A DNA stretch of 64,000 nt from Shimia sp. SK013 (GCF_001292625.1 NZ_LAJH01000011.1:243915-307914); one strand, 5' to 3'; shown: positions 34,723-43,883, counted from the first letter of the stretch. Notes: generated by a model not told the origin, from the sequence alone. Program-made: numbers and translations.

Positions 34723-35217
34723 GTGTTCACGGTTGCACAGGAAACAGCGGACGACTGGTGGGAGGTCGAAGCGCTTTACGACCTCTGCTTTGCGCCGGGC
34801 CGCGAAGCGCTGAGTTCTTATCGGCTGCGCGATGGCGTGGATCCGGTGGCAGAGCTGTCGCTTATGGCGCGCGATGGCGACGGTACTCTGGCGGCGGCGA
34901 TCCGGTATTGGCCCGTGGCCATCGGGACCGCAAAGGCGTTGCTGTTGGGGCCGATTGCCGTGCATCCAATCCACCAAGGCGAAGGGCTGGGACACATGTT
35001 GATTGATGACAGCCTTGCGCGGGCTGTCGATAGAGGTTGGGCGCGGGTGATGTTGGTTGGCGATGCGCTGTATTATCAGAAATTCGGGTTTGAGAAGCTG
35101 GATGCAGTGATAATGCCGCCGCCGACAAACCCCGAACGCGTTTTGGGGCGGGAACTGGTTGAGGGCGCTTGGGACGGTGTTGTCGGGGCGGCGGAGAGTG
35201 TATGCGGCGCGGTTTAA
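34723..35217 (+). CDS. GNAT family N-acetyltransferase (YhbS-like), GTG start
   Basis: A 164-residue acetyltransferase of the GNAT fold. The acetyl-CoA loop is LGPIAVHPIHQGEGLGHMLI (Q/R-x-x-G-x-G/A), preceded by the beta4 strand and followed by LVGDALYYQKFGFEKL as in YhbS-like members. I set a GTG start at 34723 because an AAGGGGC site precedes it and the fold begins directly after; a longer frame opens at 34639 but is basic and unconserved. The acceptor substrate is unknown. Confidence 0.82.
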   Translation: MFTVAQETADDWWEVEALYDLCFAPGREALSSYRLRDGVDPVAELSLMARDGDGTLAAAIRYWPVAIGTAKALLLGPIAVHPIHQGEGLGHMLIDDSLARAVDRGWARVMLVGDALYYQKFGFEKLDAVIMPPPTNPERVLGRELVEGAWDGVVGAAESVCGAV

Positions 35218-35233
35218 GTAGCCATTCTATCTT

Positions 35234-35398
35234 CTAGCTTTGACTTCTTAGGGATAATAGCGCCTCTTCTACGCAAGCCTTGGCGCCCTGTTCGAACAAC
35301 CAATCAGGTGTGTCGACTTCAGACCAACGGTAATCGATGAGAGCTACAACAATAGAGTGGCTTTTTAAGCCGCGTGTTTGGACCGCTGCCGATACGCC
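35234..35398 (-). other. Minus-one-frame extension of the small gene at 35365-35568
   Basis: From the GGC codon at 35398 to TAG at 35236-35234 the -1 frame reads 54 residues, including SIVVALIDYRWSEVDTP and DWLFEQGAKACVEEALLSL, which look like a real protein C-terminus. It has no ATG, GTG or TTG start of its own near the join. An AGGA about 15 bases upstream of the slip site and a small GGCTT/AAGCC hairpin about 26 bases downstream could be stimulators as in dnaX, though both are weak. Confidence 0.4.
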
Positions 35399-35568
35399 TT
35401 TTTTATTTGGTTAAGCTGGTCCTGAGGGAGTCGGCCGTCTGTCGACCAGTTCTCAAATCTATCCGACACCGCAGGATCGTCTACACCAACGAGCATCTTT
35501 AACTCGATGAATTCACCTGCGCCCTGCCTAGTTTGCTTTTTGTGACTGTAGGTGTGCTCGACTAACAT
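35365..35568 (-). CDS. Small gene of unknown family ending just after a slippery A AAA AAG site
   Basis: The zero frame encodes 67 residues with natural-looking, mixed composition (GEFIELKMLVGVDDPAVSD, FENWSTDGRLPQ) and no recognised domain. AAGG lies six bases before the ATG. At codons 55-57 the codons are ATA AAA AAG, i.e. an in-frame A AAA AAG heptamer (35404-35398). After it the zero frame adds only about ten basic residues and stops, whereas the -1 frame stays open for 54 more codons of convincing protein sequence. The gene is either frameshifted (pseudogene or sequencing error) or uses programmed -1 frameshifting; the joined product would be 111 residues. GC is lower than the neighbours. 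Confidence 0.45.
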   Translation of the reverse strand: MLVEHTYSHKKQTRQGAGEFIELKMLVGVDDPAVSDRFENWSTDGRLPQDQLNQIKKAYRQRSKHAA

Positions 35569-35735
35569 GTGAACCTTATAGACGTGAACCCGAGCTATGT
35601 CAGCACTGTGCGAAAGGCGCGAAATTGCTAGACGTATTTGAGTTAGCTGCGCAATTGCAAGCCACTAAAGGAGCATTCTATGCGGTTGTTGCCCGAAAAG
35701 GTTGAAGCTGCGAGTTTCGCAATTACTTCTAGTCC

Positions 35736-36515
35736 ATGACACAAATCGAGATTTTGCCGGATGTTTCGGCGCGAGAGATTGACGTAAGTTCTAAATTGGA
35801 TGCGCTGGCGGCGCAATACAAAGGCGCGAGCGGCCTTGGCATTAAGGTTTTGGGCCTGTTGGGCTTGCCCGTGTCGGGGCTGATATCCTCTTTGCCTAAA
35901 GAGGTGCAAAATGGCCTGGGCTCCGGCACTGGCATGGCGTTGACACAAGCCGTGAAACTGGCGGATGGCTCGCGTGGAGTGCTCAAGGACCAGCCCGACT
36001 GGGTCAATGCGTCTCTGACGGCGGCTTTGGGAGCCGCAGGTGGATTTGGCGGCGTCACGTCTGCTTTGGCTGAGCTGCCCGTGACCATCACGGTTCTGTT
36101 GCGCGCCATTCAGGCGGTGTCGGTGCAGCATGGGTTTGATCCAAGTCAGGAGAGCGTCCGGTTTGACTGTTTACAGGTGTTGGCCGCAAACGGGCCTTTC
36201 ACCGCAGACAAGGGCGCGGATCTGTCGATGTTGGAGCAGCGTGCGGGTCTGGCCATGGGCGGTGCCGGATGGATCAAGGCGGTGATCGTGCCGCGTTTGG
36301 CGCCGGTCTTGGGACAGAAACTGGCGGCGCAAGCGGTGCCGGTGATCGGGGCCGCGATGGGCGCGGCGACAAATTATGCCTACACCAGTTATTATCAGGA
36401 CATTGCCCATGTGCATTTTGGTCTGCGCAAGTTGGCAATCGACGCGGATGTGCCATCAGACGAGCTTGTGGCGGGCATGTTGAAACGATTGGAAGGCAGC
36501 AAAAGCGACGCCTAG
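35736..36515 (+). CDS. EcsC family protein
   Basis: A 259-residue protein resembling the EcsC family: an N-terminal helical region, glycine-rich hydrophobic stretches (GLGIKVLGLLGLPVSGLISS near 34-53, AALGAAGGFGGVTSALAELPVTITVLLRAI near 93-122 in two parts) and AQAVPVIGAAMGAATNYAYTSYY near the C-terminus. In Bacillus, ecsC accompanies an ABC exporter, but the molecular function of the family is not known. It is probably membrane-associated. There is no ABC gene next to it. It converges on ptsP with nine bases between the stops. Confidence 0.85.
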   Translation: MTQIEILPDVSAREIDVSSKLDALAAQYKGASGLGIKVLGLLGLPVSGLISSLPKEVQNGLGSGTGMALTQAVKLADGSRGVLKDQPDWVNASLTAALGAAGGFGGVTSALAELPVTITVLLRAIQAVSVQHGFDPSQESVRFDCLQVLAANGPFTADKGADLSMLEQRAGLAMGGAGWIKAVIVPRLAPVLGQKLAAQAVPVIGAAMGAATNYAYTSYYQDIAHVHFGLRKLAIDADVPSDELVAGMLKRLEGSKSDA

Positions 36516-36524
36516 GCGGTTCCG

Positions 36525-38768
36525 TTAGCTCTGGCTGCGTAAGTAGGCCATGACCTCGGGTCGCACGGACTGCTCGCCGTTGGTGCGCGCCTGATCGATC
36601 ACTGCTTTGAGTTCAGCCAGGTTCACCCGTCGCAGCAGGCTTTTGACAGGACCAATCGAGGCCGGACGCATCGACAGATTGCGCAGGCCGATTGCTGCCA
36701 AACAGACAGCTTCGATTGGACGACCGGCGTCTTCGCCACAAAAACTTAGCGGAGTGTCCGTATCGACGCAGCGGTTCACGATGCCTTCGAGGAAGGTCAG
36801 AAAACTGACGTTCAGGGTGTCATAGCGACGCCGCACGCGTTCGTTTTCGCGGTCAGCGGCAAAGAAAAACTGTTTCAAATCGTTGCCGCCAATCGAGAGA
36901 AAGTCGACCTCTTCGTAGAATTTCTTGGGTGCAAATCCCAGCGACGGTGTTTCCAGCATCGCGCCGACTTCGAGGCTGGCGGGCAGGGGGTGACCGAGAA
37001 TGGTTTCGCGCGCAAGCGCCTTGTCCATTTCAGCCCGCGCTGCGCGATATTCGTCAAACTGAGCGATAAAAGGGAACATCACCGTCAAAGGCCGTCCATT
37101 TGCGGCGCGTAAAAGCGCCTGAAGCTGCATCCGCATCACGCCGGGTTTGTCTAGCGCTACGCGCACGGCGCGCCAGCCAAGGGCCGGGTTGGGTTCATCT
37201 TGCGGCGCCATATAAGGCAGGACCTTGTCGGAGCCGATGTCGAGCGTGCGAAACACCACGCGTTTGCCATCGGCCGCATCCATCACTCGCGAGTAGAGCT
37301 GCGCCAATTCGGTGCGGCGCGGCATTTGGTTGCGCACAAGGAACTGAAGCTCGGTACGGAACAGGCCGACGCCTTCTGCGCCCGAGTTCGCCAGACTTGG
37401 CAAATCGGCCATGAGACCGGCGTTCATCGTTAGATGCACGGTTTCGCCATCCAGCGTCGTTGCCGGCTTGTCGCGGATCGAGGCGTAGCGTTCTTGCGCT
37501 TTGGCCTCCATCGCGATTTTGTCTCGGAACGCCGTCACGACGGTGTCGTCGGGGCGCAGGTGGACAATGCCCTGATCGCCATCGATCATCACATGGTCGC
37601 CATTGAGGGCCTCGGTGGTGACGCGGTCCGCGTGGATCACCAGTGGGATCGCTAGCGCACGCGCAACGATGGCGGCGTGGCTGCCGACGGAGCCTTCTTC
37701 AAGCACAATACCGCGCAGGTTGCGGCCATATTCCAGCAGTTCACCGGGACCGATGTTGCGCGCCACCAACACAGGATCGGCCGGCATATCGGCGCCGGTT
37801 TCGGCGCCTTGGCCCGTTAGGATACGCAGCAGGCGGTTGGACAAGTCGTCCAGATCGTGCAGCCGCTCGCGCAGGTAGGCGTCGGTGACTTGCTCCATAC
37901 GGGTGCGGGCGGCATTTTGTTCTTTTTCAACGGCGGCTTCTGCGGACAGGCCCTGGGCGATGTCCTGCTCCATCCGGCGCATCCAGCCTTTGGAGTTGGC
38001 AAACATGCGGTAGGCTTCGAGCACCTGAAGCTGTTCTTTGTCGCCGTTGCCCGCGCCATCCAGCATCTTGTCGACGCCGACGCGCAGGGTGTCGACGGCC
38101 TCGGACAAGCGTTTGAGCTCAACTTCGGGATCGTCGGCCACAGGGTTGGTGACAACAACACGCGGCTCGTGCAGCCAGATGTGGCCTTCGGCCGCGCCTT
38201 CTTGGGCACAGCCGCCGCGAAACATCACCGATTGCTGGTGTCGCGCCGACATAGCGGCGCCTTCGCCGACAAAAGCACCCAGTTCCGTCATTTCGGCCAA
38301 AACCATCGCCACAACCTCGAGGGCGTAGACCTCGTCCGGCGAGAAGGTGCGCTTTTCTTTGGATTGTACAACGAGAACGCCAAGGTTGTCGCCCAGCCGT
38401 TGAACCGGAACACCGCAGAAGCTGGAGAAGATTTCTTCGCCGGTTTCCGGCATAAAACGGAAGCCGCGCGCAGACGGTGCGTCGTCGGTGTTCACAACTT
38501 TGGACGCTTTGGCGACGCGGCCAACTAGACCTTCGCCGATGCGCAGGCGTGTTTGGTGCACAGCCGCCGCGTTCAGACCTTCTGTGGCGCAAAGTTCGAG
38601 CGTTTCATCATCGCGAAACAAGTAGATCGAGCAGACCTCGGTGCCCATAGAGGTGGCGATCAAGTGGGTGATCTTGTCCAGACGCTCTTGTCCGGCGCTG
38701 TCTTCTGCCAGCGCGTCGCGCAACCGCTGAAGCAGTTTGCGGCTTTCGGTTTGCGTGTCTTGGGCCAT
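36525..38768 (-). CDS. ptsP: Phosphoenolpyruvate-protein phosphotransferase PtsP (EI-Ntr)
   Basis: A 747-residue nitrogen-PTS enzyme I. Residues about 15-160 are a GAF sensor domain, followed by the EI N-terminal and swivelling domains with the phosphorylated histidine His364 in GSVGSHAAIVAR, and a C-terminal PEP-binding barrel (GVGLFRTELQFL, MFPFIAQFDEYRAA, GAMLETPS, DFLSIGGNDLKQF, SFCGEDAGRP). It passes phosphate from PEP to NPr and then EIIA-Ntr and so senses nitrogen or K+ status. The start at 38768 (MAQDTQTES) fits the family; a longer frame opens at 38807. It lies downstream of lysC, an order common in Rhodobacterales. Confidence 0.95.
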   Translation of the reverse strand: MAQDTQTESRKLLQRLRDALAEDSAGQERLDKITHLIATSMGTEVCSIYLFRDDETLELCATEGLNAAAVHQTRLRIGEGLVGRVAKASKVVNTDDAPSARGFRFMPETGEEIFSSFCGVPVQRLGDNLGVLVVQSKEKRTFSPDEVYALEVVAMVLAEMTELGAFVGEGAAMSARHQQSVMFRGGCAQEGAAEGHIWLHEPRVVVTNPVADDPEVELKRLSEAVDTLRVGVDKMLDGAGNGDKEQLQVLEAYRMFANSKGWMRRMEQDIAQGLSAEAAVEKEQNAARTRMEQVTDAYLRERLHDLDDLSNRLLRILTGQGAETGADMPADPVLVARNIGPGELLEYGRNLRGIVLEEGSVGSHAAIVARALAIPLVIHADRVTTEALNGDHVMIDGDQGIVHLRPDDTVVTAFRDKIAMEAKAQERYASIRDKPATTLDGETVHLTMNAGLMADLPSLANSGAEGVGLFRTELQFLVRNQMPRRTELAQLYSRVMDAADGKRVVFRTLDIGSDKVLPYMAPQDEPNPALGWRAVRVALDKPGVMRMQLQALLRAANGRPLTVMFPFIAQFDEYRAARAEMDKALARETILGHPLPASLEVGAMLETPSLGFAPKKFYEEVDFLSIGGNDLKQFFFAADRENERVRRRYDTLNVSFLTFLEGIVNRCVDTDTPLSFCGEDAGRPIEAVCLAAIGLRNLSMRPASIGPVKSLLRRVNLAELKAVIDQARTNGEQSVRPEVMAYLRSQS

Positions 38769-38914
38769 AACAGTTTTCGGGTCCTTGCTGCCGCTCGAAT
38801 AGAACACACGCAGAGGGAAAGAAAAACGGAAAATGCCGGGCTGTGGTGGGAAAGGCGTGTCTTTTGTCCAAGCGTGCCGGTTTCGCTCAAAAAAGGCCCA
38901 AAGGAGTCGGCATG

Positions 38915-38945
38915 AAAAAGCCCCTGCCGGTTCAGTGCGGGGGCT
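38915..38945 (-). terminator. Terminator after lysC
   Basis: On the minus strand AGCCCC(C)GC pairs with GC(A)GGGGCT, one internal mismatch, and is followed by TTTTT. It lies 35 bases beyond the lysC stop and 147 bases before the ptsP start. Confidence 0.75.
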
Positions 38946-38979
38946 GGTATCATCTTGATTTCGGAAGTGGTTTGCGCGG

Positions 38980-40215
38980 TCAGACTTTTTCCAACTCGAA
39001 CGCGTCGTGCAGAGCTTGCACAGCCAGTTCCATATATTTGCGGTCGATCAGTACCGAGATCTTGATCTCGGAGGTGGTGATCACCTTGATGTTGACGCCT
39101 TCATCTGAGAGCACTTTGAACATCTTGGCAGCAACGCCGGATTGGGAGCGCATGCCGATGCCGACAACCGATACTTTGGCGACACCGTCGTCTGTCACCA
39201 GTTCGGCGTAGTTCAACCCACCGTCGGTTTTGAGCTGTTCGAGCGCTTGTTTGGCGCGCGCCACCTGATCGGTCGGCAGGGAGCAGGTCATGTCGGTGCG
39301 ACCATCCTCGGAAATGTTTTGCACGATCATGTCGACGTTCACGCCGGCGTCGGACAGGCAGCCAAAGATGATAGAGGCGATGCCGGGGCGGTCGGCCACC
39401 GACAAGAGCGTCATTTTGGCTTCGTCACGCGAATAGGCCACGCCGGCCACTACATTGGATTCCATGATTTCCTCCTCATCGCAGACCAGCGTGCCGGCCT
39501 CGTCGGATTGTTCTTCAAATGAGCTGAGCACGCGCAGTTTGACCTTGTAGCGCATAGCGAGTTCAACCGAGCGGGTTTGCAGGACTTTGGCACCGAGGCT
39601 GGCAAGTTCCAGCATTTCCTCAAACGAAATTTTGTCGAGCTTGCGGGCCTTGGGCGAGATGCGCGGATCGGTGGTGTAAACGCCGTCCACGTCGGTATAG
39701 ATGTCGCAGCGTTCCGCGCCAAAGGCGGCAGCAAAGGCCACGGCGGTTGTATCTGAGCCGCCCCGGCCCAGCGTGGTGATGCGGCCCTCAGGGCTGAGAC
39801 CTTGGAAACCGGCCACAACAGCCACGCGCATACCTTCGCCGAATTTGGCGTTCAGGTTGTCGGTGGGGATTTCTTCGATCCGGGCTTGCGAATGGGCGGA
39901 TGTCGTCAGAAGTGGCACCTGCCAGCCTTGCCAGCTGCGCGCGGGCACGTCCATTTCCTGCAACGTCAACGCCATCAAACCAGCGGTGACATTTTCGCCG
40001 GAGCTGACGATCGCATCATATTCACGGGCATCATAAAGCGGGGAGGTGTCATCCACGAGGCCGACAAGCTTGTTGGTTTCACCGGACATCGCCGAAACGA
40101 TGACGATTACGTCATAGCCTTTGGCGACCTCTACGCCGACGCGTTTTGCGGCGCGGCGGATGCGGTCGAGGTTGGCGACGGATGTGCCGCCGAATTTCAT
40201 CACGAGAACGGGCAT
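38980..40215 (-). CDS. lysC: Aspartate kinase
   Basis: A 411-residue aspartokinase, first enzyme of lysine, threonine and methionine synthesis. VMKFGGTSVAN at the N-terminus is the kinase signature; SGENVTAGLMAL, GFQGLSPEGRITTLGRGGSDTTA and DVDGVYTTDPR follow. The C-terminal part (about 260-411) holds two ACT domains (TLLSVADRPGIASIIFG, VSVVGIGMRSQSGVAAKMF) that normally bind lysine and/or threonine for feedback control. It is monofunctional and stands alone between hairpins, and a 7-base inverted repeat TGCGACG/CGTCGCA lies about 50-75 bp upstream. Confidence 0.96.
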   Translation of the reverse strand: MPVLVMKFGGTSVANLDRIRRAAKRVGVEVAKGYDVIVIVSAMSGETNKLVGLVDDTSPLYDAREYDAIVSSGENVTAGLMALTLQEMDVPARSWQGWQVPLLTTSAHSQARIEEIPTDNLNAKFGEGMRVAVVAGFQGLSPEGRITTLGRGGSDTTAVAFAAAFGAERCDIYTDVDGVYTTDPRISPKARKLDKISFEEMLELASLGAKVLQTRSVELAMRYKVKLRVLSSFEEQSDEAGTLVCDEEEIMESNVVAGVAYSRDEAKMTLLSVADRPGIASIIFGCLSDAGVNVDMIVQNISEDGRTDMTCSLPTDQVARAKQALEQLKTDGGLNYAELVTDDGVAKVSVVGIGMRSQSGVAAKMFKVLSDEGVNIKVITTSEIKISVLIDRKYMELAVQALHDAFELEKV

Positions 40216-40339
40216 GGTCTGTCCCTTGGTCTTTTGTTCCGAGGCGGTTTAAGCGCTTGGGTGCTGCGACGCAAGCGGGGATACGTCGCAGGGGCACGCA
40301 GGATGCGCAAAAGGCCAAGGGCAGGGGCGGAGCCCTTGA

Positions 40340-40387
40340 GGCTCAAGCCAAAGGCTTGAGCCATGCCCAACCCGGAGGGGCGGGAGC
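40340..40387 (-). repeat. Dispersed hairpin repeat, copy 2
   Basis: Read on the minus strand from six bases after the arsC stop: GCTCCCGCCC, a variable part, GGTTGGGCAT, and the ten-base stem GGCTCAAGCC-TTT-GGCTTGAGCC. The order and spacing match copy 1 (16291-16341), and both lie 3' of a gene in that gene's orientation. It may help terminate or stabilise the pyrD-arsC message. Confidence 0.7.
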
Positions 40388-40393
40388 ACGTCT

Positions 40394-40732
40394 TTAAAGA
40401 ATGTCCAGCACCGCTTCGGGCGGCCGGCCGATGGCGGCGGCGCTCGAGGATATCACAATCGGGCGTTCTATCAGGATCGGGTTGGCGGCCATGGCCGCCA
40501 GCAGCGTCGCCTCGTCTGCGGTCTTGCTGAGGCCCAGTTCGCGAAACCTAGCTTCCTTGGGGCGCATCATGTCGACGGCTTTAACGCCCAACAGGGATTG
40601 CACCTTTTCGATGTCTTCCAGCGACGGTGCGTCATCAAGATAGCGGCGCACTGTGATGTCACCTTTGCCTTCGATCAGCGCCAGAGTTTGGCGCGATTTT
40701 GAGCAGCGCGGGTTGTGCCAGATGGTGATCAC
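40394..40732 (-). CDS. arsC: Arsenate reductase ArsC-family protein
   Basis: A 112-residue thioredoxin-fold protein of the ArsC/Spx class. [16 protein letters not shown] at the N-terminus holds the catalytic cysteine (Cys9); the family arginine cluster is represented by RFRELGLS and ILIERPIVI. It uses glutaredoxin/glutathione to reduce arsenate to arsenite if it is a true ArsC; no arsenite pump or ArsR is adjacent, so a housekeeping role as in YfgD-type proteins is possible. Its ATG overlaps the pyrD stop (ATGA). Confidence 0.9.
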   Translation of the reverse strand: MITIWHNPRCSKSRQTLALIEGKGDITVRRYLDDAPSLEDIEKVQSLLGVKAVDMMRPKEARFRELGLSKTADEATLLAAMAANPILIERPIVISSSAAAIGRPPEAVLDIL

Positions 40733-41796
40733 AGCCAGTCCCCGCGTTTTGTGCCCACGGCGTCGGTCACATTGGCAAAGCCGTCGCGTTCCAGAAGCGT
40801 GTCCAGGCCGCGTATAATGTCTTCGCCAAGGCTGAATCCGCCAAAAACCAAGGCCGTATAAACCTGCACGGCCGAAGCGCCGGCGCAGATCTTGGCGTAA
40901 GCGGTTTCGGCAGAGCTGACGCCGCCGACGCCAATCAACGGCATCTTGCCGTCGGTCAACTGGCTCAGACGTCCGAGCACGCGGGTGGATTTTTCAAACA
41001 GCGGTTTTCCGGACAGACCACCGGCTTCGCTTTTTTGTGGGTCTTTCAATCCGTCACGCGACAGGGTGGTATTGGTGGCGATCACCGCATCAACGCCACT
41101 TTCTACGGCGACTTCTGCGATTTCGGCCAGTTCCTGATCTGTCAGATCAGGGGCGATTTTCAAAAACACCGGAATTTTGCGGGTAAGTTCGTCGCGGGTC
41201 TGCGTCACGCCCGCAAGAAGCGCCGACAGCGCAGCCTTGCCTTGAAGGTCGCGGAGCTTTTCGGTGTTGGGACTGGAAACGTTGACGGTGGCGAAATCCA
41301 GATGGGCACCGCAGTGGGCGAGCACTTTGGCAAAATCGGCGGCGCGGTCGTCGCTGTCTTTGTTGGCGCCAAGATTGAGGCCGAACACGCCTTGTTCGGG
41401 TCGGTTTGCGAGGCGGTTGGCAATGGCCTCCATACCGTCGTTGTTAAACCCAAAGCGGTTGATCGCGGCCTGGTCTTCCATCAGGCGGAAAAGGCGCGGT
41501 TTGGGATTGCCGGGTTGGGCGCGCGGCGTTGCTGCGCCGACTTCGAGGAACCCAAAGCCGGAAACCGACAGCCCTTTGAGGGCGGTGGCGTTCTTGTCAA
41601 ACCCGGCGGCGATGCCAATCGGGTTTGGCAGGTCCAGACCGGCGACATTGGTGCGCAGGCGGGACGAGGTGATCTCTCCGGGGGCGTTGGCCACGCCCAT
41701 TTGCAGCGCTTTGATTGCAAGCGTGTGCGAGACTTCGGGGTCGACCGAGCGCAGGGCGCGCATGCCGAGCTGTTCCATAGTTCGCATGAGTGTCAT
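40729..41796 (-). CDS. pyrD: Dihydroorotate dehydrogenase (quinone), class 2
   Basis: A 355-residue membrane-associated flavoenzyme that oxidises dihydroorotate to orotate in pyrimidine synthesis with quinone as acceptor. The class 2 marks are the N-terminal helical extension ([18 protein letters not shown]), [25 protein letters not shown], the catalytic-serine segment [16 protein letters not shown], and [17 protein letters not shown]. The ATG at 41796 has AGGAC upstream and overlaps the DUF952 stop; ATGs at 41787 and 41778 are alternatives. Confidence 0.96.
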   Translation of the reverse strand: MTLMRTMEQLGMRALRSVDPEVSHTLAIKALQMGVANAPGEITSSRLRTNVAGLDLPNPIGIAAGFDKNATALKGLSVSGFGFLEVGAATPRAQPGNPKPRLFRLMEDQAAINRFGFNNDGMEAIANRLANRPEQGVFGLNLGANKDSDDRAADFAKVLAHCGAHLDFATVNVSSPNTEKLRDLQGKAALSALLAGVTQTRDELTRKIPVFLKIAPDLTDQELAEIAEVAVESGVDAVIATNTTLSRDGLKDPQKSEAGGLSGKPLFEKSTRVLGRLSQLTDGKMPLIGVGGVSSAETAYAKICAGASAVQVYTALVFGGFSLGEDIIRGLDTLLERDGFANVTDAVGTKRGDWL

Positions 41797-42134
41797 GAGA
41801 AAAGTCCTGCGGGGAATTGATGGGCGCCGTTTTCAAGCGGCAAAGGCTGGGCCCAGTGCACGTCTGACAGCTGCAACTCCCTATAAAGATGGGGGAATTT
41901 TGCGCCACCGCGAGAGACTTCCCATTTCAGCGCATCGCCCAGCGCCTCGGTTTCGACGGCCAGAAGGAACAGGTTTTCCTCCCCCGCGAAGTGTTTGGCG
42001 GCGGTTTCGGCGGCTTGTTCAGCCGTGGAAAAATGCACGTAGCCGTCGGCCACATCGATCGGCGCGCCAGCGGTTTGTCCGTCAGCACGCAGGGCCGCCC
42101 ATTCGTCGGCACGGAAGATCTTAAAAATAAGCAT
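41793..42134 (-). CDS. DUF952 domain protein
   Basis: A 113-residue protein of the DUF952 family: [17 protein letters not shown] at the N-terminus, [23 protein letters not shown] in the middle and [14 protein letters not shown] near the end. The family has an ADP-ribosyltransferase-like fold in some predictions, but no function is established. The start at 42134 is set because MLIFKIF is the conserved beginning; the frame opens at 42311. It heads a coupled DUF952-pyrD-arsC operon. Confidence 0.88.
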   Translation of the reverse strand: MLIFKIFRADEWAALRADGQTAGAPIDVADGYVHFSTAEQAAETAAKHFAGEENLFLLAVETEALGDALKWEVSRGGAKFPHLYRELQLSDVHWAQPLPLENGAHQFPAGLFS

Positions 42135-42258
42135 GATGCCCAAATGCCTTGCACTTCCCCTGCCGTCAAGTCGTGTCGGCAGCGTTATGCCTTTGACATC
42201 GCAGGGGGTTAGGCTGCACGATATTGACTGAATGATAAAAACGAAGGGGGGATTCCCA

Positions 42259-43818
42259 ATGATTTCCAGATTGATGACCGGTGCTGCTGCTCTGGCAGTG
42301 ACCGCGGGCATGGCGGCGGCGGATTACACGCTGACGATTTTGCACACAAATGACTTTCACGCGCGCTTTGAGCCGATTTCGAAATACGACTCGGGTTGTT
42401 CGGCGGACAGCAATGCCGAGGGCAAGTGTTTCGGTGGCTCGGCCCGTTTGGTGAGCGCGTTGGCGGATGCACGTGCGCGGTCCAACAACTCCATTCTCGT
42501 GGATGGCGGTGACCAGTTCCAAGGCACGCTGTTTTACACCTACTATAAAGGCAAGCTTGCCGCCGAGATGATGAACAAAATGGGTTACGACGCCATGACC
42601 GTGGGCAACCACGAGTTTGATGACGGCCCAGAAGTTCTGCGCGGGTTTATGGATGCGGTTAATTTTCCGGTGCTGATGTCCAATGCCGACGTGAGCGGCG
42701 AGGCCATGTTGGCGGACACTTTGGCCAAGTCGACCGTGATTGAGCGTGGCGGCGAAAAGCTGGGCCTGATTGGTCTGACGCCACAGGACACCGACGAGTT
42801 GGCAAGCCCTGGCCCCAACATCACCTTTAGCGATCCTGTTGGTGCGGTGCAGGGCGAAGTCGATAAGCTGACTGAGATGGGTGTGAACAAAATCATTGTT
42901 CTGAGCCACTCGGGTTATGGTGTCGATCAACGCGTTGCAGCCAATACCACTGGTGTTGACGTGATCGTAGGTGGTCACTCCAACACGTATCTGTCCAACA
43001 CCTCTGATCGTGCTGAAGGTCCATATCCGACAATGGTTGGCAGGACGGCGATTGTTTCAGCTTATGCCTATGGCAAATTTCTGGGTGAGTTGAATGTCAC
43101 ATTCAATGATGCCGGTGAAATCGTGGAAACCGTTGGCGAGCCGATCATCATGGACGGGTCTGTGTCTGAGGACGAAGCCACAGTGGCCCGTATCGCTGAG
43201 GCAGCGGCGCCGCTTGAGGAAATCCGCAGCAAGGTTGTGGCTGAAACGGCTGAGGCGATTGACGGCGAGCGCGGCTCTTGTCGGGCGGCGGAATGCACCA
43301 TGGGCAATATCATTGCCGATGCGATGCTGGATCGTGTGAAAGATCAAGGCGTTCAAATTGCCATTCAGAACGGTGGCGGCATTCGCGCGTCTATTGACGC
43401 CGGTGAGGTGACCATGGGCGAAGTCCTGACGGTACTGCCCTTCCAGAACACGCTGTCCACCTTCCAGGTGACAGGCGAGACCATCGTGTCCGCGCTGGAA
43501 AATGGCGTGAGCCAGTATGAGGACGGCGCTGGTCGTTTCCCTCAGGTGGCAGGCATGACTTTTGCGTTTGACGTGAGCCGTCCGGTTGGCAGCCGCATCA
43601 GCGATGTGATGGTTGGTGGTGCTGCGATCGAGTTGGGCACGCTGTATGGCGTTGTGTCCAACAATTACGTTCGCAACGGTGGCGATGGCTACAAGATGTT
43701 CCGCGACGCGCAGAACGCTTATGACTACGGTCCCGATCTTGCCGATGTCACCGCCGAGTTCATGGCGGCCAATGGTCCGGTGACGCCGTATCTGGATGGG
43801 CGTATCACCAAAAAGTAA
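42259..43818 (+). CDS. Periplasmic 5'-nucleotidase / 2',3'-cyclic nucleotide phosphodiesterase family protein
   Basis: A 519-residue exported metallophosphoesterase. The signal peptide (MISRLMTGAAALAVTAGMAAA) is followed by the metallophosphatase domain with LHTNDFHARFEP, LVDGGDQFQG, GNHEFDDG, SHSGYGVDQ and GGHSNTYL. A C-terminal 5'-nucleotidase substrate domain follows from about 340 (NGGGIRASIDAG, LPFQNTLSTFQVTG, NNYVRNGGDGYKMF). It would hydrolyse extracellular nucleotides to nucleosides and phosphate, useful for marine phosphate and purine scavenging. The start at 42259 is preceded by GAAGGGGGG; ten extra codons are open upstream. Confidence 0.93.
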   Translation: MISRLMTGAAALAVTAGMAAADYTLTILHTNDFHARFEPISKYDSGCSADSNAEGKCFGGSARLVSALADARARSNNSILVDGGDQFQGTLFYTYYKGKLAAEMMNKMGYDAMTVGNHEFDDGPEVLRGFMDAVNFPVLMSNADVSGEAMLADTLAKSTVIERGGEKLGLIGLTPQDTDELASPGPNITFSDPVGAVQGEVDKLTEMGVNKIIVLSHSGYGVDQRVAANTTGVDVIVGGHSNTYLSNTSDRAEGPYPTMVGRTAIVSAYAYGKFLGELNVTFNDAGEIVETVGEPIIMDGSVSEDEATVARIAEAAAPLEEIRSKVVAETAEAIDGERGSCRAAECTMGNIIADAMLDRVKDQGVQIAIQNGGGIRASIDAGEVTMGEVLTVLPFQNTLSTFQVTGETIVSALENGVSQYEDGAGRFPQVAGMTFAFDVSRPVGSRISDVMVGGAAIELGTLYGVVSNNYVRNGGDGYKMFRDAQNAYDYGPDLADVTAEFMAANGPVTPYLDGRITKK

Positions 43819-43842
43819 GGTGATCAGCTTGACGTTTTTGAC

Positions 43843-43870
43843 CCCCGCCGGGAAACTGGCGGGGTTTTTT
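43843..43870 (+). terminator. Terminator after the 5'-nucleotidase gene
   Basis: CCCCGCC (43843-43849) pairs with GGCGGGG (43858-43864) and is followed by six T residues. The next gene starts only 14 bases later, so that gene needs its own promoter or read-through. Confidence 0.85.
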
Positions 43871-43883
43871 CTTCGAGGGGCTG

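Noticed and set aside
40394..40732. Arsenic resistance operon
   Set aside because: Only an ArsC-family gene is present, coupled to pyrD and DUF952; no arsR, arsenite pump or other ars gene lies nearby.
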